Origin: Actinospica durhamensis
GTDB taxonomy: Bacteria > Actinomycetota > Actinomycetes > Streptomycetales > Catenulisporaceae
Length of the DNA stretch: 64,000 bases
Direction: 5' to 3'
NCBI RefSeq assembly: GCF_018139695.1
Contig: NZ_JAGSOG010000007.1
Coordinates: 17,255 to 81,254 of the forward strand
This document shows, piece by piece, positions 8,982 to 18,249 of this stretch; the stretch's first letter is position 1, and each line of letters starts with the position of its first letter. The notes beneath the pieces are model-generated. The model ran no database searches, was not told the origin of the DNA, and saw nothing but the letters and a program-made list of their open reading frames with translations. Made by a program: the position numbers and the translations under genes.

Positions 8982-10955
8982 ATGGCTGACGCGGTCGCTC
9001 CGGGCGATGGCGCCGAAGAGGCAGTCGAGGGGGCCGACGAGGCCATATCGGTCGAGCCGACCGAGCAGATCGTAGAGACCGAAGAGACCGTAGAAGTCAT
9101 AGAGACCGTAGAGGTCGTAGAGACCGTTGAGGTCGAGGACGACGCGGCTGGGGTCGAGGTCGTGGCGGAGGCCGAAGTCGAGGTCGTCGACGTCGAGGTG
9201 GTCGAGGTTGAGTCCGACACCGAGATCGTGGTCGAGGTCGAAGCAGAGGTCGTCGCGGAGGTTGTCGAGGAAGTCGACACCGAGGTCGTCGAAGCGGTCG
9301 ACGTCATCGAGGTCGAGGCGGTCGTGGAGGCCGAATCCGAGTCTGAAGCCGAGACCGAGGATGATTCCGAGTCCGGCCCTGAGGCGGCCGCCACGGAGAT
9401 CATCACACTGATCGAGGCAGCTGCTTCGCCCGAGCCCGCTCCGGCCCCTCAGGCGCCCGCTGAGCCCGTCGAGACCCCCGAGCCCGCCGAGGCCACGGCC
9501 GTCACGGAGGTCGCAGCCGCTGTGGCCGCCACCACCGCCCTGCCGGGCGTGGCGCAGGCGCTCGCGTCGGCCTCGTTCGTCCCGCCGCAGCCCGAGCCCG
9601 AGCCCCAGCCGCGGCAGCAGCAGCCGCCGCAGCCGCCGACCGAGCGTCCCACCGTCACCCTGGCAGGGCGTCGGTTCGACCGCAGGGCCGCGCTGGTCGC
9701 GGGCGGGGTCGGGGTGGTCGTGATCGGCGGCGCCGTCGCGGCGCTGGCGTCCTCGGGCGGCTCCACCAGCTCGCCGAGCGCGCTGAGCACCGGGAAGGCC
9801 GGGGTCGGGGGCGCCGGCGCGAGCACGAAGGCGTCGACCGCCGCGGCCGTGCCGCTGCCCACCATCACCACCTCTCCGGCTGACGGCGCGTCAGGCGTGG
9901 ACCCGTCCAAGCCGATCACCGTCACCGTCCTCGACGGCACCATCGCCTCGGTCTCCCTCTCCGGCCAGGACCAGACCAACGGCACGCTCTCGACCGACGG
10001 CAGCACCTGGACCTCGGCCAACGCGCTCGACGTGAACTCGAGCTACCAGCTCACCGTCACCGCCAAGAACTCGGCGGGCAAGACCAAGTCGAGCGTCGTC
10101 TCCTTCCACACGCTCAAGCCCTCGGCCGCCTTCGGCGTCTCCTCGGTGGTGCCGCCGCGCGGCTCGACCGTGGGCGTGGGCCAGCCGATCCGGGTCACCT
10201 TCTCCAACTACGTGCCCGCCGAGTACCGCGCCGCGCTGGAGAAGGCCTGCGTCGTCACGACCAGCCCGGCGGTGGCCGGCGCCTGGTACTGGGTGTCGAA
10301 CTCGACCGACGGCGCCGTGCTGGACTGGCGGCCGAAGGACTTCTGGGCCGTGAACACGAAGGTCTCGATCTCCTTCGACCTCAACGGCGTCCGGCTCGGC
10401 GAGCACCAGTTCGGCGTGAAGGACTACGCCTCGCACGACTTCACCATCCGCGACACCGACCTGCGGCTGATCGTGGACAAGGACACGTACTCCGCCACCT
10501 GCTACCAGAACGGCAAGGTCATCCGGACCTTCCCGATCGACACCGGCATGCTCAGCGCGGAGACCTTCGTCACCTACACCGGCACCATGAGCGTCCTGGG
10601 CAAGGGCAACCCGGTGGAGATGAAGGGCAACTACGGCCCCGGCGACACCTACGACGACTTCGTGAACTGGGCCACCCAGATCACCTGGAGCGGCACGTAC
10701 GTGCACGCCGCGCCGTGGGACGGGGAGATCGGCCACGCCAACGACGACTCGCACGGCTGCGTGCACTGCCGCACGGTGGACGCCGAGTGGTTCTACAACA
10801 TCGTCCAGACCGGCGACGTCGTGACCATCAACGGCAGCCGCAAGCGCGAGGTCGCGGTGTCCAACGGCATCTGCACCTTCACGCTGGACTGGGCGACCCT
10901 GCTCAAGGGCTCGGCGTATGGGGCGACGCTCAACGGGAAACCGGTCAGCGCTTAG
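8982..10955 (+). CDS. L,D-transpeptidase with long acidic Glu/Val-rich N-terminal tail
   Basis: A 657-residue cell-wall cross-linking enzyme. Residues ~15-145 are almost entirely Glu, Val, Asp and Ala, and a Pro-rich stretch follows. A single transmembrane helix (AALVAGGVGVVVIGGAVAAL, ~245) makes the acidic part cytoplasmic and the rest extracytoplasmic. Beyond it lie Ig-like domains (~300-470) as in mycobacterial LdtMt2, and a YkuD catalytic domain ending in DDSHGCVHCRTVDAEW, where the Cys of SHGC is the nucleophile. The frame opens at 8931; ATG 8982 has GGTGGAGG upstream. It lies between the two oxidase clusters, and a link to them is unproven. Confidence 0.88.
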   Translation: MADAVAPGDGAEEAVEGADEAISVEPTEQIVETEETVEVIETVEVVETVEVEDDAAGVEVVAEAEVEVVDVEVVEVESDTEIVVEVEAEVVAEVVEEVDTEVVEAVDVIEVEAVVEAESESEAETEDDSESGPEAAATEIITLIEAAASPEPAPAPQAPAEPVETPEPAEATAVTEVAAAVAATTALPGVAQALASASFVPPQPEPEPQPRQQQPPQPPTERPTVTLAGRRFDRRAALVAGGVGVVVIGGAVAALASSGGSTSSPSALSTGKAGVGGAGASTKASTAAAVPLPTITTSPADGASGVDPSKPITVTVLDGTIASVSLSGQDQTNGTLSTDGSTWTSANALDVNSSYQLTVTAKNSAGKTKSSVVSFHTLKPSAAFGVSSVVPPRGSTVGVGQPIRVTFSNYVPAEYRAALEKACVVTTSPAVAGAWYWVSNSTDGAVLDWRPKDFWAVNTKVSISFDLNGVRLGEHQFGVKDYASHDFTIRDTDLRLIVDKDTYSATCYQNGKVIRTFPIDTGMLSAETFVTYTGTMSVLGKGNPVEMKGNYGPGDTYDDFVNWATQITWSGTYVHAAPWDGEIGHANDDSHGCVHCRTVDAEWFYNIVQTGDVVTINGSRKREVAVSNGICTFTLDWATLLKGSAYGATLNGKPVSA

Positions 10956-11073
10956 CGAGGGGCTCGGGCGCGCCCGCGTAGCGCGGGCGCGCATTCCCGG
11001 TTACCGTGCGTAGGAAGGCCCCTTCGTGGGAGCCGGCCACGCGGGGGGCTCGAACCGGGAGGTTGGCAGCAGG

Positions 11074-11484
11074 ATGGGTACCTGGCAGGTCGGGCCGTTC
11101 GACAACGACGTCGCGATGGACTTCTTCGACGAGATCGAGGAGACCCCGGACCCCGAGGTTCCGGCGAAGCTCAGCTCGGTCCTGTCGGCCGTGGCCGGGC
11201 GGCCCGGCCGGGTCGAGCTGGCCGAGGGACACCTGGCCGTGGCCGCCGCGGGGCTGGTCGCGGCCGGACGCTCGCGCAGCGCGGCCACCGGGAACCCGTC
11301 CGTGGACGAGTGGCTCACCGTGCACCGCCCGGTCACCGACACCGCCTGCGCCCGGCTGGCCCTGGCCGCCCTGGACCGGGTCGGCGGCTCGGACAGCGAG
11401 TGGATGGACCTGTGGGCCACCACCGACAACAAGCAGGCCGTGCGCGATCGACTCGAAGAGCTGCGCGCGGTGCTCTCCGGCTGA
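11074..11484 (+). CDS. DUF4259 family protein
   Basis: A 136-residue soluble protein opening MGTWQVGPFDNDVAMDFFDEI. The MGTW-x-xGxFDNDxAxDF signature is typical of DUF4259, whose function is unknown. The rest is helical and Ala-rich and ends in a charged helix (DNKQAVRDRLEELRAVL). Start chosen at 11074 because AGCAGG lies just upstream and the family motif begins there. The upstream frame from 11026 lacks similarity. It stands alone between the transpeptidase and a hairpin. Confidence 0.75.
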   Translation: MGTWQVGPFDNDVAMDFFDEIEETPDPEVPAKLSSVLSAVAGRPGRVELAEGHLAVAAAGLVAAGRSRSAATGNPSVDEWLTVHRPVTDTACARLALAALDRVGGSDSEWMDLWATTDNKQAVRDRLEELRAVLSG

Positions 11485-11621
11485 GGCCGCTCAACGCTCG
11501 ACGGTTCGTGCTCCGACGCGTCGCCGGAGGCGTCCGACCCGCCTGCCGCGAGGCTCGTACGCCCCCGCATGTAGACCGTTCGGGTGAAACGCTGCGGCGT
11601 AGGAGTGAACCGTTCCGACGG

Positions 11622-11667
11622 TAATACCCTTCGGCCCCGGGTTTGGATCAGGAGCCGAAGGGTATTA
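11622..11667. terminator. Hairpin between DUF4259 gene and trpD
   Basis: Exact 14-base arms, TAATACCCTTCGGC (11622-11635) and GCCGAAGGGTATTA (11654-11667), enclose an 18-base loop. It lies between convergent genes, 75 bases past the trpD stop and 138 past the DUF4259 stop. A TTTT follows nearby on the plus strand. Confidence 0.7.
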
Positions 11668-11742
11668 AGCGTGCTTTTGCCCGGATTGCGCCCCAGTCCT
11701 CGCGAGGCCGGGACGGCTGCCGGATCAGACCGCGGTACCGAA

Positions 11743-12807
11743 TCAGACCGCGCGGGTCGCGGCGCACCAGCGCTCGAGCGCGGCGGCCGCGGCTCCGGAG
11801 TCCAGCGAGGCGGCGGCCCGGCGCACGCCCGCGTCCAGCCGCTCGGCCAGCGGGGCCAGCTGCCCGGCCGGCACCTCGAGCGCGGCCAGCGCGGCCAGCG
11901 TCGCACCCGCGTTGAGCAGCACCGCGTCCCGCACCGGCCCGGTGTCCCCGGCCAGCAGCTTGCGCGCCACGTCCGCGTTGTACGCCGCGTCCGCGCCGCG
12001 CAACGCCTCCACCGGCGCCAGCTCGATGCCCACCGAACGCGGGTCGAAGGTCTCCTCCACCACGGTGCCCGCGTGCGCGGTCCACACCGTGGAGGTGGTC
12101 GTCACGGTCAGCTCGTCCAGGCCGTCCTGGCCGCGGAAGACCAGTGCGCTGTTACCCCGGCCGGCCAGCACCCCGGCCACCATCGGCGCCATCCGCAGGT
12201 CCGCCACGCCCACCGCCTGCGCCTTGACCCGCGCCGGGTTCGTCAGCGGGCCGAGCAGGTTGAAGGTGGTCGGCACGCCGATCTCCTTGCGGGCCACGCC
12301 CGCGTGCCGCAGTGCCGCGTGGAAGGTCTGCGCGAAACAGAAGGTGATCCCGGCCGTCTCGGCCACCGCCGCCACCTGCTGCGGCGTCAGATCCAGCCGT
12401 ACGCCGAGCTCCTCGAGCACGTCCGCGGCCCCCGAGGCCGAGGACGCGGCCCGGTTGCCGTGCTTGACCACGCGCGCGCCCGCGCCCGCCGCGACGATCG
12501 CGGACATGGTGGAGATGTTGACGGTCTTCGCGCCGTCCCCGCCGGTGCCCACCACGTCAACCGTCGGCCCCGGCACCACGAGCACGTTGGCGTGCCGGTA
12601 CATGGTCGCGGCCAGCGCCTCGAGCTCCTGCACGGTCTCGCCCTTGGCCCGCAGCGTCACCGCGAACGCGGCCACCTGCGCCGAGGTGGCCGCCCCGGAC
12701 ATGATCTCGTTCATGGCCCAGGCCGTGGCCTCGGCCGAGAGGTCTTCCCGCCGGATCAGTGCACCCAGTACCGAGGGCCAGGTGTGGGTGCCCTCCACTG
12801 CCGTCAT
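11743..12807 (-). CDS. trpD: Anthranilate phosphoribosyltransferase
   Basis: Transfers the phosphoribosyl group of PRPP to anthranilate, the second step of tryptophan synthesis. The protein is 354 residues, the normal length. Visible motifs are the PRPP/Mg loop [37 protein letters not shown] and GPLTNPA. ATG 12807 has AGGAGGGCCAGGA upstream; the open frame extends to 12852. It sits alone, away from the anthranilate synthase at 40.8-42.8 kb, as in other actinobacteria. Confidence 0.95.
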   Translation of the reverse strand: MTAVEGTHTWPSVLGALIRREDLSAEATAWAMNEIMSGAATSAQVAAFAVTLRAKGETVQELEALAATMYRHANVLVVPGPTVDVVGTGGDGAKTVNISTMSAIVAAGAGARVVKHGNRAASSASGAADVLEELGVRLDLTPQQVAAVAETAGITFCFAQTFHAALRHAGVARKEIGVPTTFNLLGPLTNPARVKAQAVGVADLRMAPMVAGVLAGRGNSALVFRGQDGLDELTVTTTSTVWTAHAGTVVEETFDPRSVGIELAPVEALRGADAAYNADVARKLLAGDTGPVRDAVLLNAGATLAALAALEVPAGQLAPLAERLDAGVRRAAASLDSGAAAAALERWCAATRAV

Positions 12808-12959
12808 CGTTCCTGGCCCTCCTTCCGCTGCTCGGGTACGCCCGGGGACCAAGCCCCGGGATCCGCCCCCAGCCTACGCGGAAAAGATGCGACGCAGTGT
12901 GGTCGTCCGGTGGCCGGACCGGGCCGGCGCCGTGCGGCCCGGCCCGTGTGTCCGGCCGG

Positions 12960-13442
12960 TCAGCCCACCCGGGGACGCAGCAGCCCCACGGCCACCTCGG
13001 CCAGCCGGACCGGGTCGATCGGGTGCGCGACCACCGCGTCCGCCCGCGCCCAGGTGGCCAGCCAGCCGTCCTGCGCCCGCCCGGTCAGCACCAGCAGCGG
13101 CGGGCACTGATAGATCTCGTCCTTGAGCTGGCGGGCCAGGCCCATCCCGCCGACCGGCACGGCCTCACCGTCCAGGATCAACAGGTCGGCCCGGACCCCC
13201 TTGACCGAGGCGTCCATCCGCTCGATCAGCGCGGCGGCCGTGGCGAACTCCTCGAGGGCGAGCGCGGGCAGGTCCGGGTCCGGCCGGGTGCCGAGGGCCA
13301 GCCGCAGGCTCTCGCGCACCTGCGCGTCGTCGCTGTAGAGCAGGACTTTCAGGGTCTTGGCCGGAGCCGGCGGCGGTGCGCCCACGGCGGTGGACCCCAA
13401 GGCCCCGGACCCGGACGTATCGGCCAAGGCTGCTGCGGACAT
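12960..13442 (-). CDS. Receiver-like domain protein, atypical
   Basis: A 160-residue protein. After an Ala/Gly-rich N terminus (~35 residues), the remainder follows the response-regulator receiver fold: acidic pair in LLYSDDAQVRESL, candidate phospho-acceptor in LLILDGE, and the Thr in LVLTGRA. The conserved Lys-Pro before the last helix is replaced by His-Pro (VVAHPIDP). There is no DNA-binding output domain and no histidine kinase neighbour. GGAGG lies 7 bases before ATG 13442. It is located between ctaE and trpD, as are similar proteins in Streptomyces. It could be a single-domain regulator or a degenerate adaptor. Confidence 0.75.
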   Translation of the reverse strand: MSAAALADTSGSGALGSTAVGAPPPAPAKTLKVLLYSDDAQVRESLRLALGTRPDPDLPALALEEFATAAALIERMDASVKGVRADLLILDGEAVPVGGMGLARQLKDEIYQCPPLLVLTGRAQDGWLATWARADAVVAHPIDPVRLAEVAVGLLRPRVG

Positions 13443-13795
13443 GAACACGCCTCCACTTCGAGGACTGCGAATGCCGCGGTGCGGCACCCTGTTGATCGCG
13501 CGCAGTACGGCGCCCCCGGCCGGTGACGGCGGGTGAGCGTGCGACCCAGCGTAGGACGCGGCCTCGACGGAAACCAGCCCTAACGATCTGATAACGCGGC
13601 AGGAGTCGTGCGGACACGTTCGACCCCGGCCCGCCGCCGACGTGCTGACGGACGCTCACGCACCGGCGTCCCGGTGACTTCTTCCCCGTTTGGTCTAATC
13701 GCGTCCGGTTTCCGCGCCGCCATTCGATGGATCGTCAGCGACACCCGGCCCAAAGGGGTACCCCGGCGATGGGGCGGTAGCGGCAAGAGGCAATA
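13443..13795. other. Divergent intergenic region upstream of ctaE
   Basis: About 350 bases between the receiver gene (-) and ctaE (+). No gene or strong repeat is seen. A short frame at 13608-13796 is Arg-rich with no ribosome site and is not believed. AAGAGG before the ATG at 13796 is a usable Shine-Dalgarno site. Confidence 0.4.
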
Positions 13796-14446
13796 ATGGC
13801 CGCCGTGGCGACAGCAACTGCAACCCAAGCCGCACCCGCGCACCGGGTGCCCAATAGGCCCAACCTGGTCAGTGTCGGGACGATCATCTGGCTGGCCTCC
13901 GAGCTGATGTTCTTCGCGGCGCTGTTCGCGATCTACTTCACGCTGCGGTCGGTCTCGGGGAACTCGTTCTTCGAGCAGAACGCGAGCAATCTCAACGTCA
14001 AGCTCTCGTCGGTCAACACGATCATCCTGGTCGCGTCCTCGTTCCCGTGCCAGTTCGGCGTGTTCGCGGCAGAGCGCCACCAGGTCAAGCGCACCGGATC
14101 GCTGCTGAACCTGCGGCGCTGGGGTATGCGCGAGTGGTACATGTGGGCCTTCATCCTCGGCGCGATCTTCATCTCGCTCCAGGTCTACGAGTACTCCTCC
14201 CTCGTGCGCGACGGCCACCCGATCTCCGAGAACCAGTGGACCAGTGCCTTCTACCTGGCCACCGGCTTCCATGGCCTGCACGTGACCGGCGGTCTCTTCG
14301 CCTTCCTGATGGTCCTCATGCGTACCTACAAAGCCAAGCGCTTCACGCATGACCAGGAGATCTCGGCGATCGTCGTCTCGTACTACTGGCACTTCGTCGA
14401 CGTCGTGTGGATCGGCCTGTTCTTCGTTATCTACATTCTCAAGTAA
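13796..14446 (+). CDS. ctaE: Cytochrome c oxidase subunit III
   Basis: Subunit III of the aa3 oxidase, which supports proton uptake and stability of subunit I. The 216-residue protein has about five helices and the family sequences [31 protein letters not shown] and [20 protein letters not shown]. It heads the ctaE-qcrC-qcrA-qcrB unit, with 34 bases to qcrC. This grouping of oxidase subunit III with the bc complex is typical of actinobacteria, whose complexes III and IV form one supercomplex. Confidence 0.96.
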   Translation: MAAVATATATQAAPAHRVPNRPNLVSVGTIIWLASELMFFAALFAIYFTLRSVSGNSFFEQNASNLNVKLSSVNTIILVASSFPCQFGVFAAERHQVKRTGSLLNLRRWGMREWYMWAFILGAIFISLQVYEYSSLVRDGHPISENQWTSAFYLATGFHGLHVTGGLFAFLMVLMRTYKAKRFTHDQEISAIVVSYYWHFVDVVWIGLFFVIYILK

Positions 14447-14480
14447 CTCCGGACGAGAAGCTCCATTAGGGACATAAGTC

Positions 14481-15323
14481 GTGAAATCGCTCTCTACACG
14501 GCGACGCCACCCGCTGGCAGCGTTCGTCGTCCTGGTGCTCGCGTTGGGTTTCGCGGGCACCTTGTTCGCCGCGTTCGTATCGCCCGCCTCGGCGAACGCG
14601 GACAGTGGAAACACCAGCGCCCAGGCCATCGCGAATGGCAAGGCGCTGTATGAGACGTCCTGCTCGAGCTGTCACGGTATGAACGGCGAAGGCTCAAGCT
14701 ACGGTCCCAGCCTGGTCGGTTCCGGCTCGGCCGCAGTCGACTTCCAGGTCTCCACCGGACGCATGCCCGCCCAGCAGCCGGGCGCGCAGATCCAGAAGAA
14801 GGCCGTGCTCTACACCCAGGCCCAGATCGACGAGATGGCCGCGTACATCCAGAGCCTCGGCGGTGGCCCCGTGGTCCCGTCGCAGAGCCAGTACTCGGTC
14901 AACGACTCGATGGTGCAGCTCGGTGGCGTGCTGTTCCGTACCAACTGCTCGCAGTGCCACAACTTCGCCGGTGAGGGCGGTGTGCTCACGGATGGCAAGT
15001 TCGCCCCGGAGCTCACCCAGACCTCGCCGAAGGCCATGTACGAGGCCATGCTGACCGGCCCGCAGAACATGCCGCAGTTCCCGAACACCGTCCTGCCGTC
15101 CGCTGAGAAGCAGGCGATCATCTCCTACATCGTCTCCACCCGGGACGAGGCCAACTACGGAGGCGCCGGCCTCGGCCGGATCGGGCCGACGTCCGAGGGC
15201 CTGTTCATCTGGACCTTCGGCCTGATCGCGCTGCTGCTGTTCGCGGTCTGGATCGCGGCGCACACCACCAAGGCCTCGGCCGAGCGCGTCGCCCAGGCTG
15301 CCGCCAAGAAGGGGGGCAAGTAG
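14481..15323 (+). CDS. qcrC: Di-haem cytochrome cc subunit of the bcc complex
   Basis: Carries electrons from the Rieske protein directly to CuA of the oxidase, so no soluble cytochrome c is needed. The 280-residue protein has an N-terminal signal/anchor, two c-type haem motifs (CSSCH near residue 60 and CSQCH near 157) and a C-terminal transmembrane helix (GLFIWTFGLIALLLFAVWI). GTG start. It is 3 bases from qcrA. Confidence 0.96.
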   Translation: MKSLSTRRRHPLAAFVVLVLALGFAGTLFAAFVSPASANADSGNTSAQAIANGKALYETSCSSCHGMNGEGSSYGPSLVGSGSAAVDFQVSTGRMPAQQPGAQIQKKAVLYTQAQIDEMAAYIQSLGGGPVVPSQSQYSVNDSMVQLGGVLFRTNCSQCHNFAGEGGVLTDGKFAPELTQTSPKAMYEAMLTGPQNMPQFPNTVLPSAEKQAIISYIVSTRDEANYGGAGLGRIGPTSEGLFIWTFGLIALLLFAVWIAAHTTKASAERVAQAAAKKGGK

Positions 15324-15326
15324 ACC

Positions 15327-16418
15327 ATGAGCGGTGACATGACTGAGCACGACGAGCACGGACACGGACCGGTGGCCGTCGACGAGCACGGACACGGCCA
15401 CGTGGTCCCGTCCGGCGACCCGTTCGCCGACCCCGGCCTGCCGGAGCACCATCCCCGGCTGACCGACATCAGCGAGAAGGCCGCCAAGCGCTCCGAGCGC
15501 ATCGTGGCGGGCCTGTTCGTGCTGTCCGCGGTCGCCACGATCGCGTTCATGGTCTGCTACACGCAGGTCCCGAACAACCGCCAGTCGCTGGTGAACTTCT
15601 TCCCCATCGGCGCGATGTCGGCGTCCAACTTCGCCCTCGGCGTGTGCCTGGGCGTGGCGCTGTTCTCGATGGGCGCGGGTGCCATCTACTGGGCCCGCAC
15701 CCTGATGACGGACGTCGAGATCCCGCAGGAGCGGCACGAGTACGAGTCCAGCAACGAGGACAAGGCCGCCGCGATCGCCGAGTTCCAGCAGGGCGTGGAG
15801 GACTCGGACTGGAAGAAGCGTCCGCTCATCCGCCGCACCCTGATCGGCGCCATGGCGGTGCTGCCGCTGCCGGCGCTGTGGATCCTGCGCGACCTCGGCC
15901 CGCTGCCGGGCAACGCGCTGCGCTACACGGCGTGGACCGGCGGCGAGCTGATCATCAACGACAACACCGTGTCGCTGGACGGCACCACCGGCCAGGGCAT
16001 CCGGCCGGAGGACATCACCATCGGCTCGCTGGTCAACGCCCGCCCCAAGGCGGCGCTCTCGGCCGGCGACGACTTCAACAACATGATGGTCAAGTCCTCC
16101 ATCCTGCTCGTGCGGATGAACGAGGCCGACATCAAGTCCTCGCAGGAGCGTGACTGGGGCTACCACGGCATCGTGGCCTTCTCCAAGATCTGCACCCACG
16201 TGGGCTGCCCGGTGGCGCTCTACGAGCAGCAGACCCACCACATGCTGTGCCCGTGCCACCAGTCGACGTTCGACCTCTCGGACGACGGCAGGGTCATCTT
16301 CGGCCCGGCGGCGCGCTCGCTGCCGCAGCTTCCGATCACTGTGAACGCCGACGGCTACCTGGTCGCTCGCAGCGACTTCAACCAGCCGGTCGGCCCGAGC
16401 TTCTGGGAACGCGGATGA
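15327..16418 (+). CDS. qcrA: Rieske iron-sulfur subunit of the bcc complex
   Basis: A 363-residue subunit with the actinobacterial N-terminal extension and three transmembrane helices before the Rieske fold. The [2Fe-2S] ligands are in CTHVGC and CPCH near the C terminus. The first 45 residues are unusually His-rich (HDEHGHG and DEHGHGHVV). The frame overlaps qcrB by 4 bases (ATGA), so the two are coupled. Confidence 0.96.
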   Translation: MSGDMTEHDEHGHGPVAVDEHGHGHVVPSGDPFADPGLPEHHPRLTDISEKAAKRSERIVAGLFVLSAVATIAFMVCYTQVPNNRQSLVNFFPIGAMSASNFALGVCLGVALFSMGAGAIYWARTLMTDVEIPQERHEYESSNEDKAAAIAEFQQGVEDSDWKKRPLIRRTLIGAMAVLPLPALWILRDLGPLPGNALRYTAWTGGELIINDNTVSLDGTTGQGIRPEDITIGSLVNARPKAALSAGDDFNNMMVKSSILLVRMNEADIKSSQERDWGYHGIVAFSKICTHVGCPVALYEQQTHHMLCPCHQSTFDLSDDGRVIFGPAARSLPQLPITVNADGYLVARSDFNQPVGPSFWERG

Positions 16419-18040
16419 GCACTTCCACTGCGGGCGAGGAAATCGTCCCGACCACGCTGGGCGGGAAGGCCGCGGACTACCTGGACCAGCGGCTCGGCAT
16501 CGCCGGCGCGGCCAAGAAGAACCTGCGCAAGATCTTCCCCGACCACTGGTCGTTCATGTTGGGTGAGGTCTGCCTCTACAGCTTCATCATCCTGCTGCTG
16601 TCGGGCATCTTCCTGACCCTGTTCTTCACGCCGTCCATGGGCGACGTGACGTACAACGGCTCGTACACGCCGCTGGACGGCATCAGGATGTCCGAGGCCT
16701 ACGCCTCGACCCTGAACCTGTCCTTCGACGTGCGCGGCGGCCTGCTGATGCGCCAGATCCACCACTGGGCCGCCCTGGTCTTCGTGATGGGCATCATGGT
16801 GCACATGCTCCGGGTGTTCTTCACCGGCGCGTTCCGCAAGCCGCGCGAGCTCAACTGGATCATCGGCTTCGGCCTGTTCACGCTGGCGCTGGCCGAGGGC
16901 TTCTGCGGCTACTCGCTGCCGGACGACCTGCTCTCGGGCACCGGTCTGCGGATCATGCAGGGCCTGGTCCTGTCGATCCCGATCGTCGGCACGTACATCT
17001 CGTTCTTCCTGTTCGGCGGGCAGTTCCCCGGCCACGACATCGTGCCGCGGCTGTTCACCATCCACATCCTGCTGGTGCCCGGCCTGATCCTGGGCCTGAT
17101 CACGGCGCACCTGATCCTGGTCTTCTACCAGAAGCACACGCAGTGGGCGGGTCCGGGACGCAACGACAAGAACGTGGTCGGCCTGCCGCTGATGCCGGTG
17201 TACATGGCCAAGGCCGGCGGTTTCTTCTTCGTCGTGTTCGGCTTCATCGCCCTGCTCGGCGGCCTGGTCTCGATCAACCCGATCTGGGTGTACGGGCCGT
17301 ACGTGCCCAACCAGATCACGGCCGGATCGCAGCCGGACTTCTACATCGGCTTCTTCGAAGGCGCTCTGCGCATGATGCCGAACGTGGAGTTCAACTTCTG
17401 GGGCCACACCCTGTCGTTGAACGTCCTGGTGCCCTTCGCGGTCGTACCGGGAATCCTGTTCGGCGGCATCGCGCTGTATCCGTTCATCGAGGCCTGGATC
17501 ACCGGCGACAAGCGCGAGCACCACATCCTGGACCGCCCGCGCAACATGCCGACCCGTACCGCGCTCGGCGTCGCCGGCATCACGTTCTACGGCGTGGGCT
17601 GGCTCAACGGCGGTAACGACCTGATCGCCATCCGGTTCAACCTCTCGGTGGAATCGATCACCTGGGTATGCAGGTTCCTGATCATCCTGGGACCGATCTT
17701 CGCGTTCTGGCTCACCCGGAGGATCTGCTTCGGGCTGCAGCGGCGCGACCGCGACAAGGTGCTGCACGGCGCCGAGTCCGGCATCATCACCCGGTCCCCG
17801 GAGGGCGCGTTCTCCGAGGTCCACACCCCGCTCTCGCAGGGCGAGCTGCACAAGCTGACGGCGCACGACGTGCACCGCCCGCTGACGCTGACCGAGGTCA
17901 CCGACGCCAACGGCGTCCCGGCCCCGAACCTGCGCCGCGCGAAGCTGCGGGCCAAGGCGACGCAGTGGTACTTCGGCCAGCGGGTGGAGAAGCCCACGGC
18001 CGAGGAGTACCACGAGTCGATCACCAGCGGCCACCACTGA
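16415..18040 (+). CDS. qcrB: Cytochrome b subunit of the bcc complex
   Basis: The quinol-oxidising subunit that binds two b haems. The protein is 541 residues. The haem ligands lie in the paired-His helices MRQIHHWAALVFVMGIMVHM and FTIHILLVPGLILGLITAHL. The extended C-terminal tail (~100 residues, charged) is typical of actinobacterial QcrB. The true start is ATG 16415, overlapping the qcrA stop; the frame extends upstream to 16247 only as a shadow. It is the last gene of the unit, followed by a hairpin. Confidence 0.96.
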   Translation: MSTSTAGEEIVPTTLGGKAADYLDQRLGIAGAAKKNLRKIFPDHWSFMLGEVCLYSFIILLLSGIFLTLFFTPSMGDVTYNGSYTPLDGIRMSEAYASTLNLSFDVRGGLLMRQIHHWAALVFVMGIMVHMLRVFFTGAFRKPRELNWIIGFGLFTLALAEGFCGYSLPDDLLSGTGLRIMQGLVLSIPIVGTYISFFLFGGQFPGHDIVPRLFTIHILLVPGLILGLITAHLILVFYQKHTQWAGPGRNDKNVVGLPLMPVYMAKAGGFFFVVFGFIALLGGLVSINPIWVYGPYVPNQITAGSQPDFYIGFFEGALRMMPNVEFNFWGHTLSLNVLVPFAVVPGILFGGIALYPFIEAWITGDKREHHILDRPRNMPTRTALGVAGITFYGVGWLNGGNDLIAIRFNLSVESITWVCRFLIILGPIFAFWLTRRICFGLQRRDRDKVLHGAESGIITRSPEGAFSEVHTPLSQGELHKLTAHDVHRPLTLTEVTDANGVPAPNLRRAKLRAKATQWYFGQRVEKPTAEEYHESITSGHH

Positions 18041-18085
18041 GTCCGCGCGGGCCGCGAAGCACGAAAAAGCTGTAGCCACACAGCA

Positions 18086-18120
18086 GTTCCCCTCCGTACC
18101 GTCGAGGTGCGGAGGGGAAC
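18086..18120 (+). terminator. Hairpin after qcrB
   Basis: Exact 11-base arms GTTCCCCTCCG (18086-18096) and CGGAGGGGAAC (18110-18120) with a 13-base loop, 46 bases after the qcrB stop. Confidence 0.8.
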
Positions 18121-18200
18121 GTGTTTGTCGGGGCTGTGGTGGCGGTGGGATCCGTGGTGCCGGTGTGCGCGGCGGGACGCGCCGCGGCCGTCACCGCGCC

Positions 18201-18246
18201 CCGGCCTGCTCGGGCCCGGCCGTCAGGGCCCGGCCTGCTCGGGCCC
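18201..18246. repeat. 17-bp direct repeat
   Basis: CCGGCCTGCTCGGGCCC occurs at 18201-18217 and again at 18230-18246, just past the stop of the Lrp-type gene. No function is evident. Confidence 0.6.
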
Positions 18247-18249
18247 CGG

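Noticed and set aside
8882..9406. Minus-strand frame encoding a Ser/Thr/Val-rich protein over the transpeptidase N terminus
   Set aside because: It is the mirror of the Glu/Val repeat coding sequence. The plus frame continues into Ig-like and YkuD domains and has a good ribosome site, so the minus frame is a by-product of the repeat.
13608..13796. Small Arg-rich frame upstream of ctaE
   Set aside because: No Shine-Dalgarno site and composition typical of untranslated GC-rich DNA. It ends on the ctaE start region by chance.
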